DNA of 53,406 bases. Source: Bacteriovoracaceae bacterium (GTDB lineage: Bacteria > Bdellovibrionota > Bacteriovoracia > Bacteriovoracales > Bacteriovoracaceae). Both the position numbers and the translations under genes were made by a program. Shown here piece by piece: positions 18,768 through 27,955 of this stretch; the first letter of the stretch is position 1; every line of letters starts with the position of its first letter. A model generated the notes under the pieces. It did no database searches. It saw only the letters and a program-made list of their open reading frames with translations, and was not told the DNA's origin. Location of the stretch: the NCBI GenBank assembly GCA_029865945.1, contig JARXAH010000090.1, positions 1-53,406 of the forward strand, given 5' to 3'.

Positions 18768-20860
18768 ACTTTTTTAAAACTCTCATCATTTGCATCAATA
18801 TTAGTTAATTTTTCATCACGAGATTGGGTATCGTTTATTGCAGATACGGAACTCATTACTGAACTTTTTTTAGCTAGGATTTCTCTAGCTAGAGACTCTA
18901 AACTATCTTCATTAACACTATGATCATTTACTTGTTTTTTTTGCAATGAAGGTGCAAGTTTTTGAATATTATTTGAATTCACTATTTTTTTAACTTCTGC
19001 AGTGCTGGACGAAGAAATATTACCTGTTAAATAATACGTAAAACTGTCAATCAAAGATAAGAATTCATTTGAATCATTTTTTAATTCATCAGTCATACGA
19101 AAACATTTTGTTGCGGCCATACTATTTTGTTGTGCCGCTAAGTCCATCTGTTTCATCGCAGAATTTGATTGTTGTATACCAATTTCTTGCTGTTGTGTGG
19201 CCTCTTGAATTGATTGAATCTGCTGATTGATGTCTTTTATTCGAGATGCAATATCAGCAAACGATGATTGGGCCAATTGATTGACTTGTGCTCCATCATC
19301 AATTCTTGAAACAATGGTATCGATTGTTTCTTTTACTCTAATTTGACAATCTTTTATGAGACTCTCAATTTCTAGAGCAGCTTCACCACTCATTTCAGCA
19401 AGATTACCGACTTCCTCAGCGACAACCGCAAATCCTCTTCCTTGTTGTCCTGCCCTCGCCGCTTCGATGGAAGCATTAAAAGATAAAAGTTGGCTTTTGA
19501 ATACAATGTCATTTATGAGATTTGTCTTTGCACTAATTTCTTCGATGGCCGTTGCAATACTTTGAATTTGATCACTGGCCCTTTGAATGGATTTCATTGT
19601 ATGTTCCATTCGAAGCATTACCTTAATTCCTTCGTCTGTTTTTTCTTGTGCGACGAGAGATGTCTCTTGAGTCAATTTAATATTTTGACCAGTTTGAGCA
19701 ATCATGGAACTCATTTCACTTAAGGCGCTCACTGTCTCTTGGATGGCCGCAGCTTGTTCCTGTCCTGAAGCCGCTAATTTTTGACTAGTCATTCTTAATT
19801 GATTTTCTGAATCAGAATTTTTACTTCTCACCAATGCAAACTTAGAAGTTAAATCGATGAGAAATTTCGAGACCCTTGTATTAACGAAAATTAAAAAAAG
19901 CAAAGAAATAACACTAATGACAAAAATACTAATTTTAAAAGCGAAGGAATCATTATTAATGGGGCCCAATACATCTTCTTTTGGAATCCTCAATGATATT
20001 GACCACTTTAATGAATCAATAAATTTATCGCCTTTTAATATACTATTAATGATAAAATCATTATTTTCACTATTTGAATCTCTATTTTTTTCTTTTTTAA
20101 AAAGAGAGTTTACGACATTTTTCTTTGGACTCCCATCAAGCATTTGTTTTACGAAGATTTCTTTATTTTCACTTAGTACTAATATTTCTCCCAATTTATG
20201 TCCTTTCGAAATCAACTGCTGAGCTCCATTAAAAATTTCATGTTCGATCCATTGTAAATTGGCCCGATTTGTTATTACGCCAATTACTGTGCCTTCAGAA
20301 TTTTTTACTAGCGCGCTAAAGGAATTACTAGCGCGTTGATCTCCATACATGGCAGAAGTGATATCATCCATACTTGGATCTTCTACTAAAGTGCCAACCA
20401 TTCCCTTTGTTGCGTCATCAGTGGTGATCCCTTTCATAGATTTTTTAAACCAATTCTCGTTGACAAAATTTTTACTTTTCAAGACATCAATATTTATTTT
20501 TTTCCCTTTACTATCTACGGAATTAGATGCAATGAGCTTACCATTAGTATCAACAAATAAAATGGCATCATAAATTCCGTATAAGGTAACATAGGAATTC
20601 AAAGTTTTTTCCATTCCCTCTTTATTAGAGGATTGAAAAACTTCATTTAAGCCAAACGCTTGCACATCTCCATAACGCTCGTAGAATTGAGCACTAATGG
20701 CATCAACCAGATTTTCTATATGAAGTTGAAAGGAATCAGTTGTTGATTTTTTTAGCTTCTTTTCAAATCCAGAAAATTGATGCCAATTGACTAATGAGAG
20801 TACAGACAAGCAGATAAAGCTTGCGAAAATCAGTCGAGATTTAAGTGGAAATGATTTCAT
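18761..20860 (-). CDS. Methyl-accepting chemotaxis protein with large Cache-type sensor
   Basis: A 699-aa transmembrane receptor. TM1 is at about residues 9-27, a large periplasmic double-Cache-like domain spans 30-305 ([13 protein letters not shown] at 102-114 is a typical Cache strand pattern), and TM2 is at 308-328. The cytoplasmic signalling domain has the tip [20 protein letters not shown] near 450-469, followed by [19 protein letters not shown]. No recognisable HAMP domain separates TM2 from the coiled coil. The last 90 residues form a Ser/Lys-rich tail without the NWETF-type tether. It would cluster with CheA and CheW and be modified by the CheR/CheB fusions. The ATG at 20860 has AAGG upstream, and the gene starts 17 bp after cheW ends. 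Confidence 0.93.
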   Translation of the reverse strand: MKSFPLKSRLIFASFICLSVLSLVNWHQFSGFEKKLKKSTTDSFQLHIENLVDAISAQFYERYGDVQAFGLNEVFQSSNKEGMEKTLNSYVTLYGIYDAILFVDTNGKLIASNSVDSKGKKINIDVLKSKNFVNENWFKKSMKGITTDDATKGMVGTLVEDPSMDDITSAMYGDQRASNSFSALVKNSEGTVIGVITNRANLQWIEHEIFNGAQQLISKGHKLGEILVLSENKEIFVKQMLDGSPKKNVVNSLFKKEKNRDSNSENNDFIINSILKGDKFIDSLKWSISLRIPKEDVLGPINNDSFAFKISIFVISVISLLFLIFVNTRVSKFLIDLTSKFALVRSKNSDSENQLRMTSQKLAASGQEQAAAIQETVSALSEMSSMIAQTGQNIKLTQETSLVAQEKTDEGIKVMLRMEHTMKSIQRASDQIQSIATAIEEISAKTNLINDIVFKSQLLSFNASIEAARAGQQGRGFAVVAEEVGNLAEMSGEAALEIESLIKDCQIRVKETIDTIVSRIDDGAQVNQLAQSSFADIASRIKDINQQIQSIQEATQQQEIGIQQSNSAMKQMDLAAQQNSMAATKCFRMTDELKNDSNEFLSLIDSFTYYLTGNISSSSTAEVKKIVNSNNIQKLAPSLQKKQVNDHSVNEDSLESLAREILAKKSSVMSSVSAINDTQSRDEKLTNIDANDESFKKVC

Positions 20861-20877
20861 AATTTACCTTCTCATTC

Positions 20878-21363
20878 TTATGCTATTTTTAATTTTTCAT
20901 CGCAAAGAGATTTAAATAAATCGACAATCGTAATGAGTGAATCTTTATTTTTGGCCACTCCCAATAAATATTCGTGTCCGATTTTTGACTGAACTGGGGG
21001 ATGGTGATCCACATCTTCTTGTTTTAAGTGAACAACAGAATCGACATAATCTACAATGGCCGCGATCGCCCCTTTATCAGTATCACAAAGAAGCATGGCC
21101 GTTTTTTTATCGAACTTTTCTTGGCACCCGAATTTTGATCGCAAATCAACTACTCCGACTATCGCCCCTCTTACATTAATGACACCCACAAAATAATTCA
21201 CCATATTGGGCATGGGCTTTGGCTGTTGGTATTCAAGAACTTCTCGAACTGTGAGTAGAGGTGCGCCATACTGAACGCCGCCAACATAAAAGACTAAAAA
21301 TTTATATTGATTAATATCTCGAATTTTCTTTTCACTCACTTCCATGCTACTTAAATTATTCAT
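20878..21363 (-). CDS. cheW: Chemotaxis adaptor CheW
   Basis: A 161-aa scaffold coupling receptors to CheA. It is a single CheW domain: the FLVFYVGGVQYGAPLLTVRE region at about residues 22-41, then the conserved GVINVRGAIVGVVDLR block (60-75) that contacts receptor tips and CheA P5, and the C-terminal LITIVDLFKSL strand-helix. It has a short N-terminal extension of about 20 residues. The ATG at 21363 forms an ATGA overlap with the stop of cheA, so the two are translationally coupled. This is the only CheW in the window and probably serves both MCPs and, perhaps, the PAS receptor-like proteins. Confidence 0.95.
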   Translation of the reverse strand: MNNLSSMEVSEKKIRDINQYKFLVFYVGGVQYGAPLLTVREVLEYQQPKPMPNMVNYFVGVINVRGAIVGVVDLRSKFGCQEKFDKKTAMLLCDTDKGAIAAIVDYVDSVVHLKQEDVDHHPPVQSKIGHEYLLGVAKNKDSLITIVDLFKSLCDEKLKIA

Positions 21364-23153
21364 GCTGATAACTCCTTATCTTCGAATTTAGCGACGTAAT
21401 TTTTAAGAATGGTATGCATATCAATAATGAGCCCTGGCTCTCCATTTCCTAAAATTGTTCCGCCCATGATTCCTACAAGGCCACTAATATTTTGGTTGAG
21501 TGGGCGAACAACAATTTGCTGTTGTCCCAGAACTGCGTCCACAAGAAAAGCAACTTTACCTTGCTGGCGCTTGGCTATTAAAAAAATTCCACTTTCATTA
21601 TTCTTTTCATTATTCTTAGGGTGATTGGATTCAGAAGAATGCTTCAATATTGAAGCAAGTTTTTGGATTGGTATAACTTGGTCTCTAAGATAGATCATAC
21701 TTTTATTATTATCAAATTCGCAATCCGCAAGATTAATCACTTCTTCAATCGAATCGACAGGAACTACGTAAAGTTGATCCGTCAATTTGACTATGAGGCC
21801 ATCAATAATACTGACACTTGTTGGAAGGGAAATATTAAAATTAGATCCACTATTTTCCACACTTTCAATATGAATTTTTCCTCTCAATTCTTCAATGGCC
21901 TTAGATACGACGTCCATCCCTACACCTCGACCAGAAACATCAGTAATTTTATCAGCGGTGGAAAATCCAGGAAGTAATATCAATTTTAAAACCTGCTCAT
22001 CTGACATATTATTGGCATGAGAAATTAATTTTTTTTCGACAGCTTTCGAAATTATTTTTGATCTATTTAATCCTTTCCCATCATCGCTTACTGTTATCAC
22101 GACACCAGAAGTATCTTGCTTAGCAGAAATTTTTATTGTCCCGTTGGCATCTTTTCCTTTCTGTAATCTTTCCTCATTTTTTTCGATCCCATGATCAATT
22201 GCATTTCTTACAATGTGAGTAAGAGGATCTACCATTTTGTCTAAAACTGTTTTATCTAGTTCTACGTCGCTACCTTCTAAAATGACTTTAACTGTTTTAT
22301 TTAAATTTTGTGAGAGATCTAAAATATTTCGCTCTAACCTTTGAAACAAGGACTGAATAGGCTGCATGCGCAGACCTAAAGCACGGTCATATAGTTCTTT
22401 TGTTAACTTTTGCCCAACTTGTAGAGAATTTAAGAAAATTTTATTTTTAATTTTAAGATCACTGTTTAAATGCCACATAATGGATTGATGAATAGATAAC
22501 TCACCTATACAAGCGGCCAGTTCATCTAGTTTATTTGCTGGAACTCTAATACTTTCTTGATTTGCTGTTTTTGTATTTTTTAGTTTTACAGGTTCGTCAG
22601 TTTTTACACTAGTAGCTACTATATCGCTAGAAATTGGTGGTTCACTTATTTTTTTTATCTCCACGACCTTAGAAGATTCGGTGGATTCAGGAGTTTCAGA
22701 AAATAAATCTTGTGAAGGAGGAGCACTCATATCTGAATCTAGCACCAACTCAGGTTGTTTATCTTCATTTTCAGTTTTCATAGCACTTTGATATTCAGCA
22801 AGGAAAGCACTGGTATCATCGGTATATTCAGTTCCTTCCTTGGTCGCAGTAATCCATTCCATTAAAATTTTTTGTGCCTTTAATAGTAAGGAAATGCATT
22901 TAATGGAAGTAGGTACTTTTTCATCTCTTAAAAGTGTGATTCCATCTTCCACTTTGTGTACAAAATTACCAAACTCAACTAGACCAATAGCGCGAGAGCC
23001 ACCTTTTAAATTATGAGCAATTCGAAATATTTCTTGAAGGAGCTCAATTTTAACTTTTTTAGATAATTCTAAGGCGACGGATTCCCACCTCAGAAGTAAA
23101 TCAGTGGCCTCATCACAAAAAATAACGCGCATTTCATCTTCAAATTCACCCAT
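21360..23153 (-). CDS. cheA: Chemotaxis histidine kinase CheA
   Basis: A 597-aa class II histidine kinase. The HPt/P1 domain (about residues 1-110) has the phospho-His at 47 (AHNLKGGSRA). A long Ser/Glu/Pro-rich linker (125-200) follows, with no recognisable P2 (CheY/CheB docking) domain. The P3 dimerisation helices are at about 203-270. The P4 ATPase has the N-box HIVRNAIDHGIE (313-324), the VSDDGKG loop and SGRGVGMDVV. The P5 CheW-like domain covers about 446-590. It is complete, without an attached receiver. Absence of P2 suggests slower or less selective transfer to its receivers, here the lone REC (26108-26581) and the receivers of the two CheR-REC-CheB fusions. An AAGGAT ribosome binding site precedes the ATG. 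Confidence 0.95.
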   Translation of the reverse strand: MGEFEDEMRVIFCDEATDLLLRWESVALELSKKVKIELLQEIFRIAHNLKGGSRAIGLVEFGNFVHKVEDGITLLRDEKVPTSIKCISLLLKAQKILMEWITATKEGTEYTDDTSAFLAEYQSAMKTENEDKQPELVLDSDMSAPPSQDLFSETPESTESSKVVEIKKISEPPISSDIVATSVKTDEPVKLKNTKTANQESIRVPANKLDELAACIGELSIHQSIMWHLNSDLKIKNKIFLNSLQVGQKLTKELYDRALGLRMQPIQSLFQRLERNILDLSQNLNKTVKVILEGSDVELDKTVLDKMVDPLTHIVRNAIDHGIEKNEERLQKGKDANGTIKISAKQDTSGVVITVSDDGKGLNRSKIISKAVEKKLISHANNMSDEQVLKLILLPGFSTADKITDVSGRGVGMDVVSKAIEELRGKIHIESVENSGSNFNISLPTSVSIIDGLIVKLTDQLYVVPVDSIEEVINLADCEFDNNKSMIYLRDQVIPIQKLASILKHSSESNHPKNNEKNNESGIFLIAKRQQGKVAFLVDAVLGQQQIVVRPLNQNISGLVGIMGGTILGNGEPGLIIDMHTILKNYVAKFEDKELSA

Positions 23154-23189
23154 ATTGCATCCTTACTCAAGGCCAAAAATTAAAAAAAC

Positions 23190-24590
23190 TCAGCTCGCTT
23201 GTTCTTCCATTTTGTTACTTATTTCTATAGCTGAATCTTTAAAATGAATCATGGATTCATTAATTAAATAATTTATATTTCTTATCACCGGAAGCATTTC
23301 AGAGACCAATTGATAGGTTGTTTCTACGAAACTTTCGATCCCTTCCATGGATTCACGGTATTCATCCACAAATTTTTCCATTTCATTTATGAAAGGACCA
23401 AAAACCGAAATAAGAGAATCGGTACGAGAACCTTCAATTTTTCCACCAGTTTTAATTAAGTCAATTCTAGTTAAATGCTGTATTAACGATTTGGATAAAC
23501 GATTTGTGTTATCAACTAATTTCATAAATGAAGCTTGCTTTTCTTCAGTCTTAGTAAAAAATTTTAAAGTGGCATCAAAAAGATAATTATTTTTACTAAA
23601 AAGTTCCCCCATGCTGCTGTAAGTTTCATTTTTTACTGAGGAATGAAGCATTTCTACTTGAATAAAAGCATAATAAATATCAGTGTAGTTGGTTTGCAGT
23701 TCCATTTTCATGGAATCGTAGGATTTTTTAAATTCTAAAAATGTTTTTAAAAACTTATGGGAAGTTGCTTGAAAAGTATTGGCAACCACGTATAGTGCTG
23801 ACCCTTCTCGTGAAAGCTTATTGGCCGTAATACACATGTTGACTGAAAGAACTTCGATCCGGTCACTAATTCTCTCAAAGCTATCAACATTTGATTTACT
23901 TAAAAATTCTTCAAATTTGCTAGCTTCCGTATTCTTTATAATTTGCTTAATTGACCTAAATGAGCGCTCTAAGTTCATAATGATTAGATTTTTATTTTGC
24001 TCAAAGATTTCATTATTACTTTTTGGTCTTGAAACTGACGGAGACTGTCCTCGTATTTTTATTCTTAAATTTAATTCATCTTTTAGTACAGCGACCATAA
24101 ATTGATCATAACTATGAATGCCCAAGGACTTTAATTCTTGCATCAAAAATTCACTAGCTTTTTCTACACCTTTATCTTTCTCTACTTCAAGAAGCTTAAC
24201 ATAGATCTGTTCTGCAATAGATTTCAATTTTGATTGAGGTTTAATTCTAATGGAAAAATAGCCACCTTCCTCAATAAACACACAGGCAAGTACCCAGTAG
24301 AATTTTCCATTTTTAGATTGATTTTTTACGTAAGCTACAGTCACTTGACGATTTTTGATTCGATTCCATAATAATTTGAATACACATTTAGGCATATCTG
24401 GATGCCTTATAATATTGTGAGGTGTACCGATCAGCTCATCTAATGAAAATTCAGAAATTCGTGTAAAGACACTATTTCCCTCTAGAATAATTCCTTTTAA
24501 ATCAGTTCGAGAGACAAAAATTTCATCATCAAGAAACGCGGCCTCTTCCTGTTGAAAAATTGGATCACTATTAATTTTTTTTGGTACCAT
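23190..24590 (-). CDS. PAS (Aer-like) protein with divergent MCP-like signalling helix, copy 1
   Basis: A 466-aa soluble protein with no membrane segment. Residues about 22-120 form a PAS domain of the Aer type, with GTPHNIIRHPDMPK (55-68), VKNQSKNGKFYWV (88-100) and the final strand YFSIRIKPQSK. The rest is almost entirely helical. At 251-270 it contains NMCITANKLSREGSALYVVA. This matches the MCP hairpin tip spacing N-x2-I-x-A-x6-G-x4-VVA exactly, although most of the canonical EAARAGE residues are changed. The position in the operon, just upstream of cheA and after an MCP, supports a receptor-like or CheA/CheW-regulating role. It resembles the gene at 26645-27877 in both domains. Redox or flavin binding is possible by analogy with Aer, but is inference. 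An AGAGGT ribosome binding site precedes the ATG. Confidence 0.82.
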   Translation of the reverse strand: MVPKKINSDPIFQQEEAAFLDDEIFVSRTDLKGIILEGNSVFTRISEFSLDELIGTPHNIIRHPDMPKCVFKLLWNRIKNRQVTVAYVKNQSKNGKFYWVLACVFIEEGGYFSIRIKPQSKLKSIAEQIYVKLLEVEKDKGVEKASEFLMQELKSLGIHSYDQFMVAVLKDELNLRIKIRGQSPSVSRPKSNNEIFEQNKNLIIMNLERSFRSIKQIIKNTEASKFEEFLSKSNVDSFERISDRIEVLSVNMCITANKLSREGSALYVVANTFQATSHKFLKTFLEFKKSYDSMKMELQTNYTDIYYAFIQVEMLHSSVKNETYSSMGELFSKNNYLFDATLKFFTKTEEKQASFMKLVDNTNRLSKSLIQHLTRIDLIKTGGKIEGSRTDSLISVFGPFINEMEKFVDEYRESMEGIESFVETTYQLVSEMLPVIRNINYLINESMIHFKDSAIEISNKMEEQAS

Positions 24591-24598
24591 ATTAACCT

Positions 24599-26095
24599 CT
24601 AGGCCACTTTAGTGTTATTCTTATGGCCATTTAATAACAAGCTAATTGATCCTGTTGCTTCTTTAATTTTGTCGTTGGTATCAATTAAACGATGAATATT
24701 TTTTAATGAAGTCTGGGCCGATTGACTGTTATTCTTACTTGCCGAATCAATTTGTTCTATAGCAGCATTCGATTGTAAAATACTTTCAGTCTCTTCATCG
24801 CATTTAAGTGAAAGTTCGGAAAAATCATTCTCCACATCAACGACCTTATTAAACATCTCTTTAATTTGATCAGATACATGCGAGGTAATATTTCGGGAGT
24901 CATCAATTTTCTTAACGACAGAACCACCCATTGAGGAAACTTTTTCGTTACTTTCTTTTAATAATTGCTGTATGGAATTGGCCGCATTTCCTGAAGTAAG
25001 TGCGAGCTTACTAATTTCTTCTGCAACCACTGAAAAACCGCGCCCGTGCTCACCGGCCCTTGCGGCCTCGATAGATGCATTAAAGGAAAGTAACTGAGTT
25101 TTAAAAACGATGTCATTGATAATACTAGTTTTAGTATCTATTGTTTTAATCGTACCAATTAATTCTTCAAAATCTTCTAAGATTTTTTGCATCCCATTCA
25201 TACATTCTATCAGTTCATCAATTTTTAATAGTCCTGCTTGTCCACTCGTCACAATCACTTTTGTTTTCTTAAGAGCTCCTTGAATTTGTGTACTTGTCTC
25301 TTCAATGAGTTCTTTCGTTTTATGACTAAGTTTGGAACAAGTGGCCACAGCTTGATTTTGTTCAACACTTGCGGCCGCAATATTTTGAGCACTCAAATGC
25401 GATTGCTGACAAACTTCTTCAGATGATTTTACAGCATCATTTAATTTGGCCGAGACTCGGGTAAATAATTTATTTGTTGATGTACTAAGAACAAGTGAAA
25501 CAATGATGGCTATTAAAGAAATGGCCAATAGCGACCAAAAAATTAGTTGTAAATTCCTTTCCCCGCTATCTGAAGATTCAAAAGCTTCTTTCTCAATGGC
25601 GGCCCCCATTTTTTCCATTTGCTCTTCTACGTCTTCAAAAGTTTTTTTGAATTCAACTTTAAGCTCTTCTTTGCTTTTTGCATTATCCATTTCTGCTAAC
25701 AATGACTTCGAGGACTTAATATATCCTTCAAGAGAAGGCTTTACTTTTTCAATTAATAATTTGGTGTTATCACTCAAAGTTAATGACTCTAACTCAGCAA
25801 TATACTTCTTAAAGTCGTTACTTTTTTCTTCTAATTCAATTTTCAATTCATTGACACGATCTGCATTTTTAATTTCGTTTTGATACAAGGCCTCCATGAC
25901 AACCCCTCGCATCCCATCATGCATCATATCTGCGAGTGTTTGATTTTTTAGGGCCGGTAATTTATTTTTACTAACTTCGCTTAGATACTTCATCAATGTT
26001 TCTGAGTTCTTATAAGAAAAAGTTCCAAACGAAATAATAAGTAGTACCATCAAAAGTCCAAAAAAGTAAAAACGTTGTCTGAGAGTAAAATTCAT
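24599..26095 (-). CDS. Methyl-accepting chemotaxis protein with four-helix-bundle-type sensor
   Basis: A 498-aa receptor. TM1 is at about residues 9-27, a helical periplasmic domain spans 28-182 (size and composition of a 4HB_MCP ligand-binding domain, very rich in Lys/Glu), and TM2 is at 183-204. The cytoplasmic coiled coil carries the hairpin tip [20 protein letters not shown] (327-346), then [19 protein letters not shown]. As in the larger MCP of this operon, no HAMP domain is evident after TM2, and the C-terminus lacks a CheR-tether pentapeptide. The two MCPs share the same unusual tip (F-K-x-Q-L-L-S-F-N-A-S), so they probably form mixed arrays with the same CheA/CheW. AAGGA precedes the ATG; the gene starts 12 bp after the lone receiver gene. 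Confidence 0.93.
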   Translation of the reverse strand: MNFTLRQRFYFFGLLMVLLIISFGTFSYKNSETLMKYLSEVSKNKLPALKNQTLADMMHDGMRGVVMEALYQNEIKNADRVNELKIELEEKSNDFKKYIAELESLTLSDNTKLLIEKVKPSLEGYIKSSKSLLAEMDNAKSKEELKVEFKKTFEDVEEQMEKMGAAIEKEAFESSDSGERNLQLIFWSLLAISLIAIIVSLVLSTSTNKLFTRVSAKLNDAVKSSEEVCQQSHLSAQNIAAASVEQNQAVATCSKLSHKTKELIEETSTQIQGALKKTKVIVTSGQAGLLKIDELIECMNGMQKILEDFEELIGTIKTIDTKTSIINDIVFKTQLLSFNASIEAARAGEHGRGFSVVAEEISKLALTSGNAANSIQQLLKESNEKVSSMGGSVVKKIDDSRNITSHVSDQIKEMFNKVVDVENDFSELSLKCDEETESILQSNAAIEQIDSASKNNSQSAQTSLKNIHRLIDTNDKIKEATGSISLLLNGHKNNTKVA

Positions 26096-26107
26096 TTTTA
26101 GTCCTTG

Positions 26108-26581
26108 CTATGATGCTTTTTTTTCTAAACTAATTAATAATCGATTTAACTTATCATCAATTTGCTCCATTTCCTTTTCAGGAAATCCGTAGCTTTTTTT
26201 TAGTTTTTCATAGAATAAACATTGCTTTGCAGTATAAATGAGAATTTCAGAAATGTAGGGCTTGTCGACAATACTATAGGCCATATAATTAAGAGTAGAG
26301 AGGGCCTTTTTATCACTCGCATTACCGGTAAGTAAAATGAAAGGGGTAAAATCTTTCGTCTCTCTAAGTATTTTAATAAAATCTAAGCCGTTTTTTTCAG
26401 GCATTTGAAAATCACTAACAATTAAATCTATTTTTTCTTTTTTCAAAATTTCGAGTGCTTGGTCTACAGAATTTGTTTTTGTCACTGTTTGAAAATGATT
26501 TTTTAATTCCAAAAATATCAAATCTAACAAATCATCGTTATCATCTGTAACCAGAATATGGAAATTAAAAATATTATTCAC
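26108..26581 (-). CDS. Single-domain response regulator (CheY-like) with helical tail
   Basis: A 157-aa protein. Residues about 7-125 form a receiver domain with the acidic pair Asp13/Asp14, phospho-acceptor Asp57 (IVSDFQMPEKNG), a TG switch region (ILLTGN) and the conserved Lys of VDKPY. The last 30 residues are a charged helix without a DNA-binding motif. It is the only free receiver in the operon and therefore the best candidate for the CheA output, analogous to CheY, although it could also be a phosphate sink. Start: GTG at 26581 with AGGAA just upstream; no better in-frame ATG is available. It follows a 63-bp gap that contains a perfect 28-bp palindrome. Confidence 0.9.
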   Translation of the reverse strand: MNNIFNFHILVTDDNDDLLDLIFLELKNHFQTVTKTNSVDQALEILKKEKIDLIVSDFQMPEKNGLDFIKILRETKDFTPFILLTGNASDKKALSTLNYMAYSIVDKPYISEILIYTAKQCLFYEKLKKSYGFPEKEMEQIDDKLNRLLISLEKKAS

Positions 26582-26595
26582 GAGATTCCTATCGG

Positions 26596-26623
26596 AAAAT
26601 TTCTCATTATAATGAGAAATTTT
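26596..26623. repeat. Perfect 28-bp AT-rich palindrome between two che-operon genes
   Basis: The two halves, 26596-26609 and 26610-26623, are exact reverse complements and centred on AATTATAATT-like sequence (CATTATAATG). In the transcript (minus strand) it would form a 12-13-bp hairpin ending in TTTT. It is the longest non-coding gap inside the operon and lies directly before the lone receiver gene. It may be a partial terminator, an RNA-processing site or a protein-binding site. Confidence 0.7.
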
Positions 26624-26644
26624 TCTCTCATTCCATTTACAAAA

Positions 26645-27877
26645 TTAATCAAGAATTAAATTGCAACTTCCTTTTTTCTGAGTTAGATGCTCGTGAATCT
26701 CTACAACTCTCTTGCGAATAATTTCTGCAACTCCCGAGGAATCTTTAATTGAGGAATCTAAGTATTGTTTAAATTTGAAAAGATCTGTGACTAAGTGGTC
26801 TAATTGTTCGCGGTTGCGGTTCAATCTTGCTACTTCTATTTTTCCCGTTAATCGCACGATATCAAGACCCGTGGCCACCATTCGCAATTGTTCACAAGTT
26901 GAAATAAATTGGTCAAACTCTATTTTAATCTTACATAAAGTATCTAAGGAGATGTTTATGCCATCTAAAGAAACTTGCTCTAGTATTTTCATTTCACTTT
27001 CTACATTTAGTATTCCATCAGTTATTTTTTCATTTTTAAAAAAATTGATAACTTCACTTTCAAGAACTGCTGCTGCCAAAACATATTGGCATTCTGAGAC
27101 CGATTTTTGAACTAACTGACATGTCTCTTCAAATCGCTTAAACTCCGTTTGTATTTCATTAATCAACACCGTATACCGACTTGCCACAACAGCAAGAGGT
27201 GCCCCTTCTTCATCTAATTTATCGGCCTGAATTGCTAAGTTAAGGGGTAATAAAATACTACCAATAAAATTTTTTTCTAATTCTTGAGAATTCTTAAGTA
27301 AATCGTCTGATTTACTCAAGAGTTCATTGAGTCTCACAAGAATAGGAATTTCTGGACGTGATAATTTTTTTTGCCTATTTTTTATTTCGGACAAAAGAGC
27401 TGTAGTCATAAATGTTTTATAATCAGGAAATCCTAATGAATGAAGAACTTTCAGCAATTCTTGACATGACTGGGCCGGCGCTAATTTTTGATTTTTTTCT
27501 ATTGCCAAAAGTTTTTGATACTCACCCTTGATAACTTCTAGAATTTCACTTCCTGGTTTAATTCGAATGGATAAATATCCTTGTTTAATGGGAATGGCCA
27601 AGGCAAAAACCCAATAATAGCATCCGTCTTTGGATTGGTTTTTAACAAATGCCCCCACAGGTTCACCTGCTTTAAGCATTTCCCATAACAAATAAAAAAC
27701 GGCCTTAGGCATATCTTGGTGCCTAACCACATTATGGGGGCGATCAATAAGTTCATTCCAATCATAACCACTGATCCGTTTAAAAACCGAATTGCCAGAT
27801 AAGATGACTCCTCTCTTATCTGTACGAGAAAAAAAAATTTCATCAAACCCAAATAGCGTTTCATTTTTGATATTCAT
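26645..27877 (-). CDS. PAS (Aer-like) protein with divergent MCP-like signalling helix, copy 2
   Basis: A 410-aa soluble protein and the first gene of the chemosensory operon. The PAS domain at about residues 12-112 has RPHNVVRHQDMPKAVF (46-61), FVKNQSKDGCYYWVF (78-91) and YLSIRIKPGSE, closely matching the protein at 23190-24590. The remainder is helical. Residues 213-232 read NLAIQADKLDEEGAPLAVVA and keep the MCP tip spacing N-x2-I-x-A-x6-G-x4-VVA, with Q and D in place of conserved E and A. A second motif, RLTGKIEVARLNRN, lies near 345-358. No membrane segment, HAMP or methylation consensus is apparent. The role (cytoplasmic redox receptor or array modulator) is inference. The 78 bp upstream of its ATG should hold the operon promoter, but I could not define it. 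Confidence 0.82.
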   Translation of the reverse strand: MNIKNETLFGFDEIFFSRTDKRGVILSGNSVFKRISGYDWNELIDRPHNVVRHQDMPKAVFYLLWEMLKAGEPVGAFVKNQSKDGCYYWVFALAIPIKQGYLSIRIKPGSEILEVIKGEYQKLLAIEKNQKLAPAQSCQELLKVLHSLGFPDYKTFMTTALLSEIKNRQKKLSRPEIPILVRLNELLSKSDDLLKNSQELEKNFIGSILLPLNLAIQADKLDEEGAPLAVVASRYTVLINEIQTEFKRFEETCQLVQKSVSECQYVLAAAVLESEVINFFKNEKITDGILNVESEMKILEQVSLDGINISLDTLCKIKIEFDQFISTCEQLRMVATGLDIVRLTGKIEVARLNRNREQLDHLVTDLFKFKQYLDSSIKDSSGVAEIIRKRVVEIHEHLTQKKGSCNLILD

Positions 27878-27955
27878 AAATAAATTTAAAACGAATTAAA
27901 AATTTATTTCAACTCAAAACACAACAACATGACAAAGATCATATATTCTACATAT

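Noticed and set aside
27538-27864. 108-aa minus-strand frame within PAS copy 2
   Set aside because: It lies in another frame of the same strand over a PAS domain with clear motifs and is a shadow.
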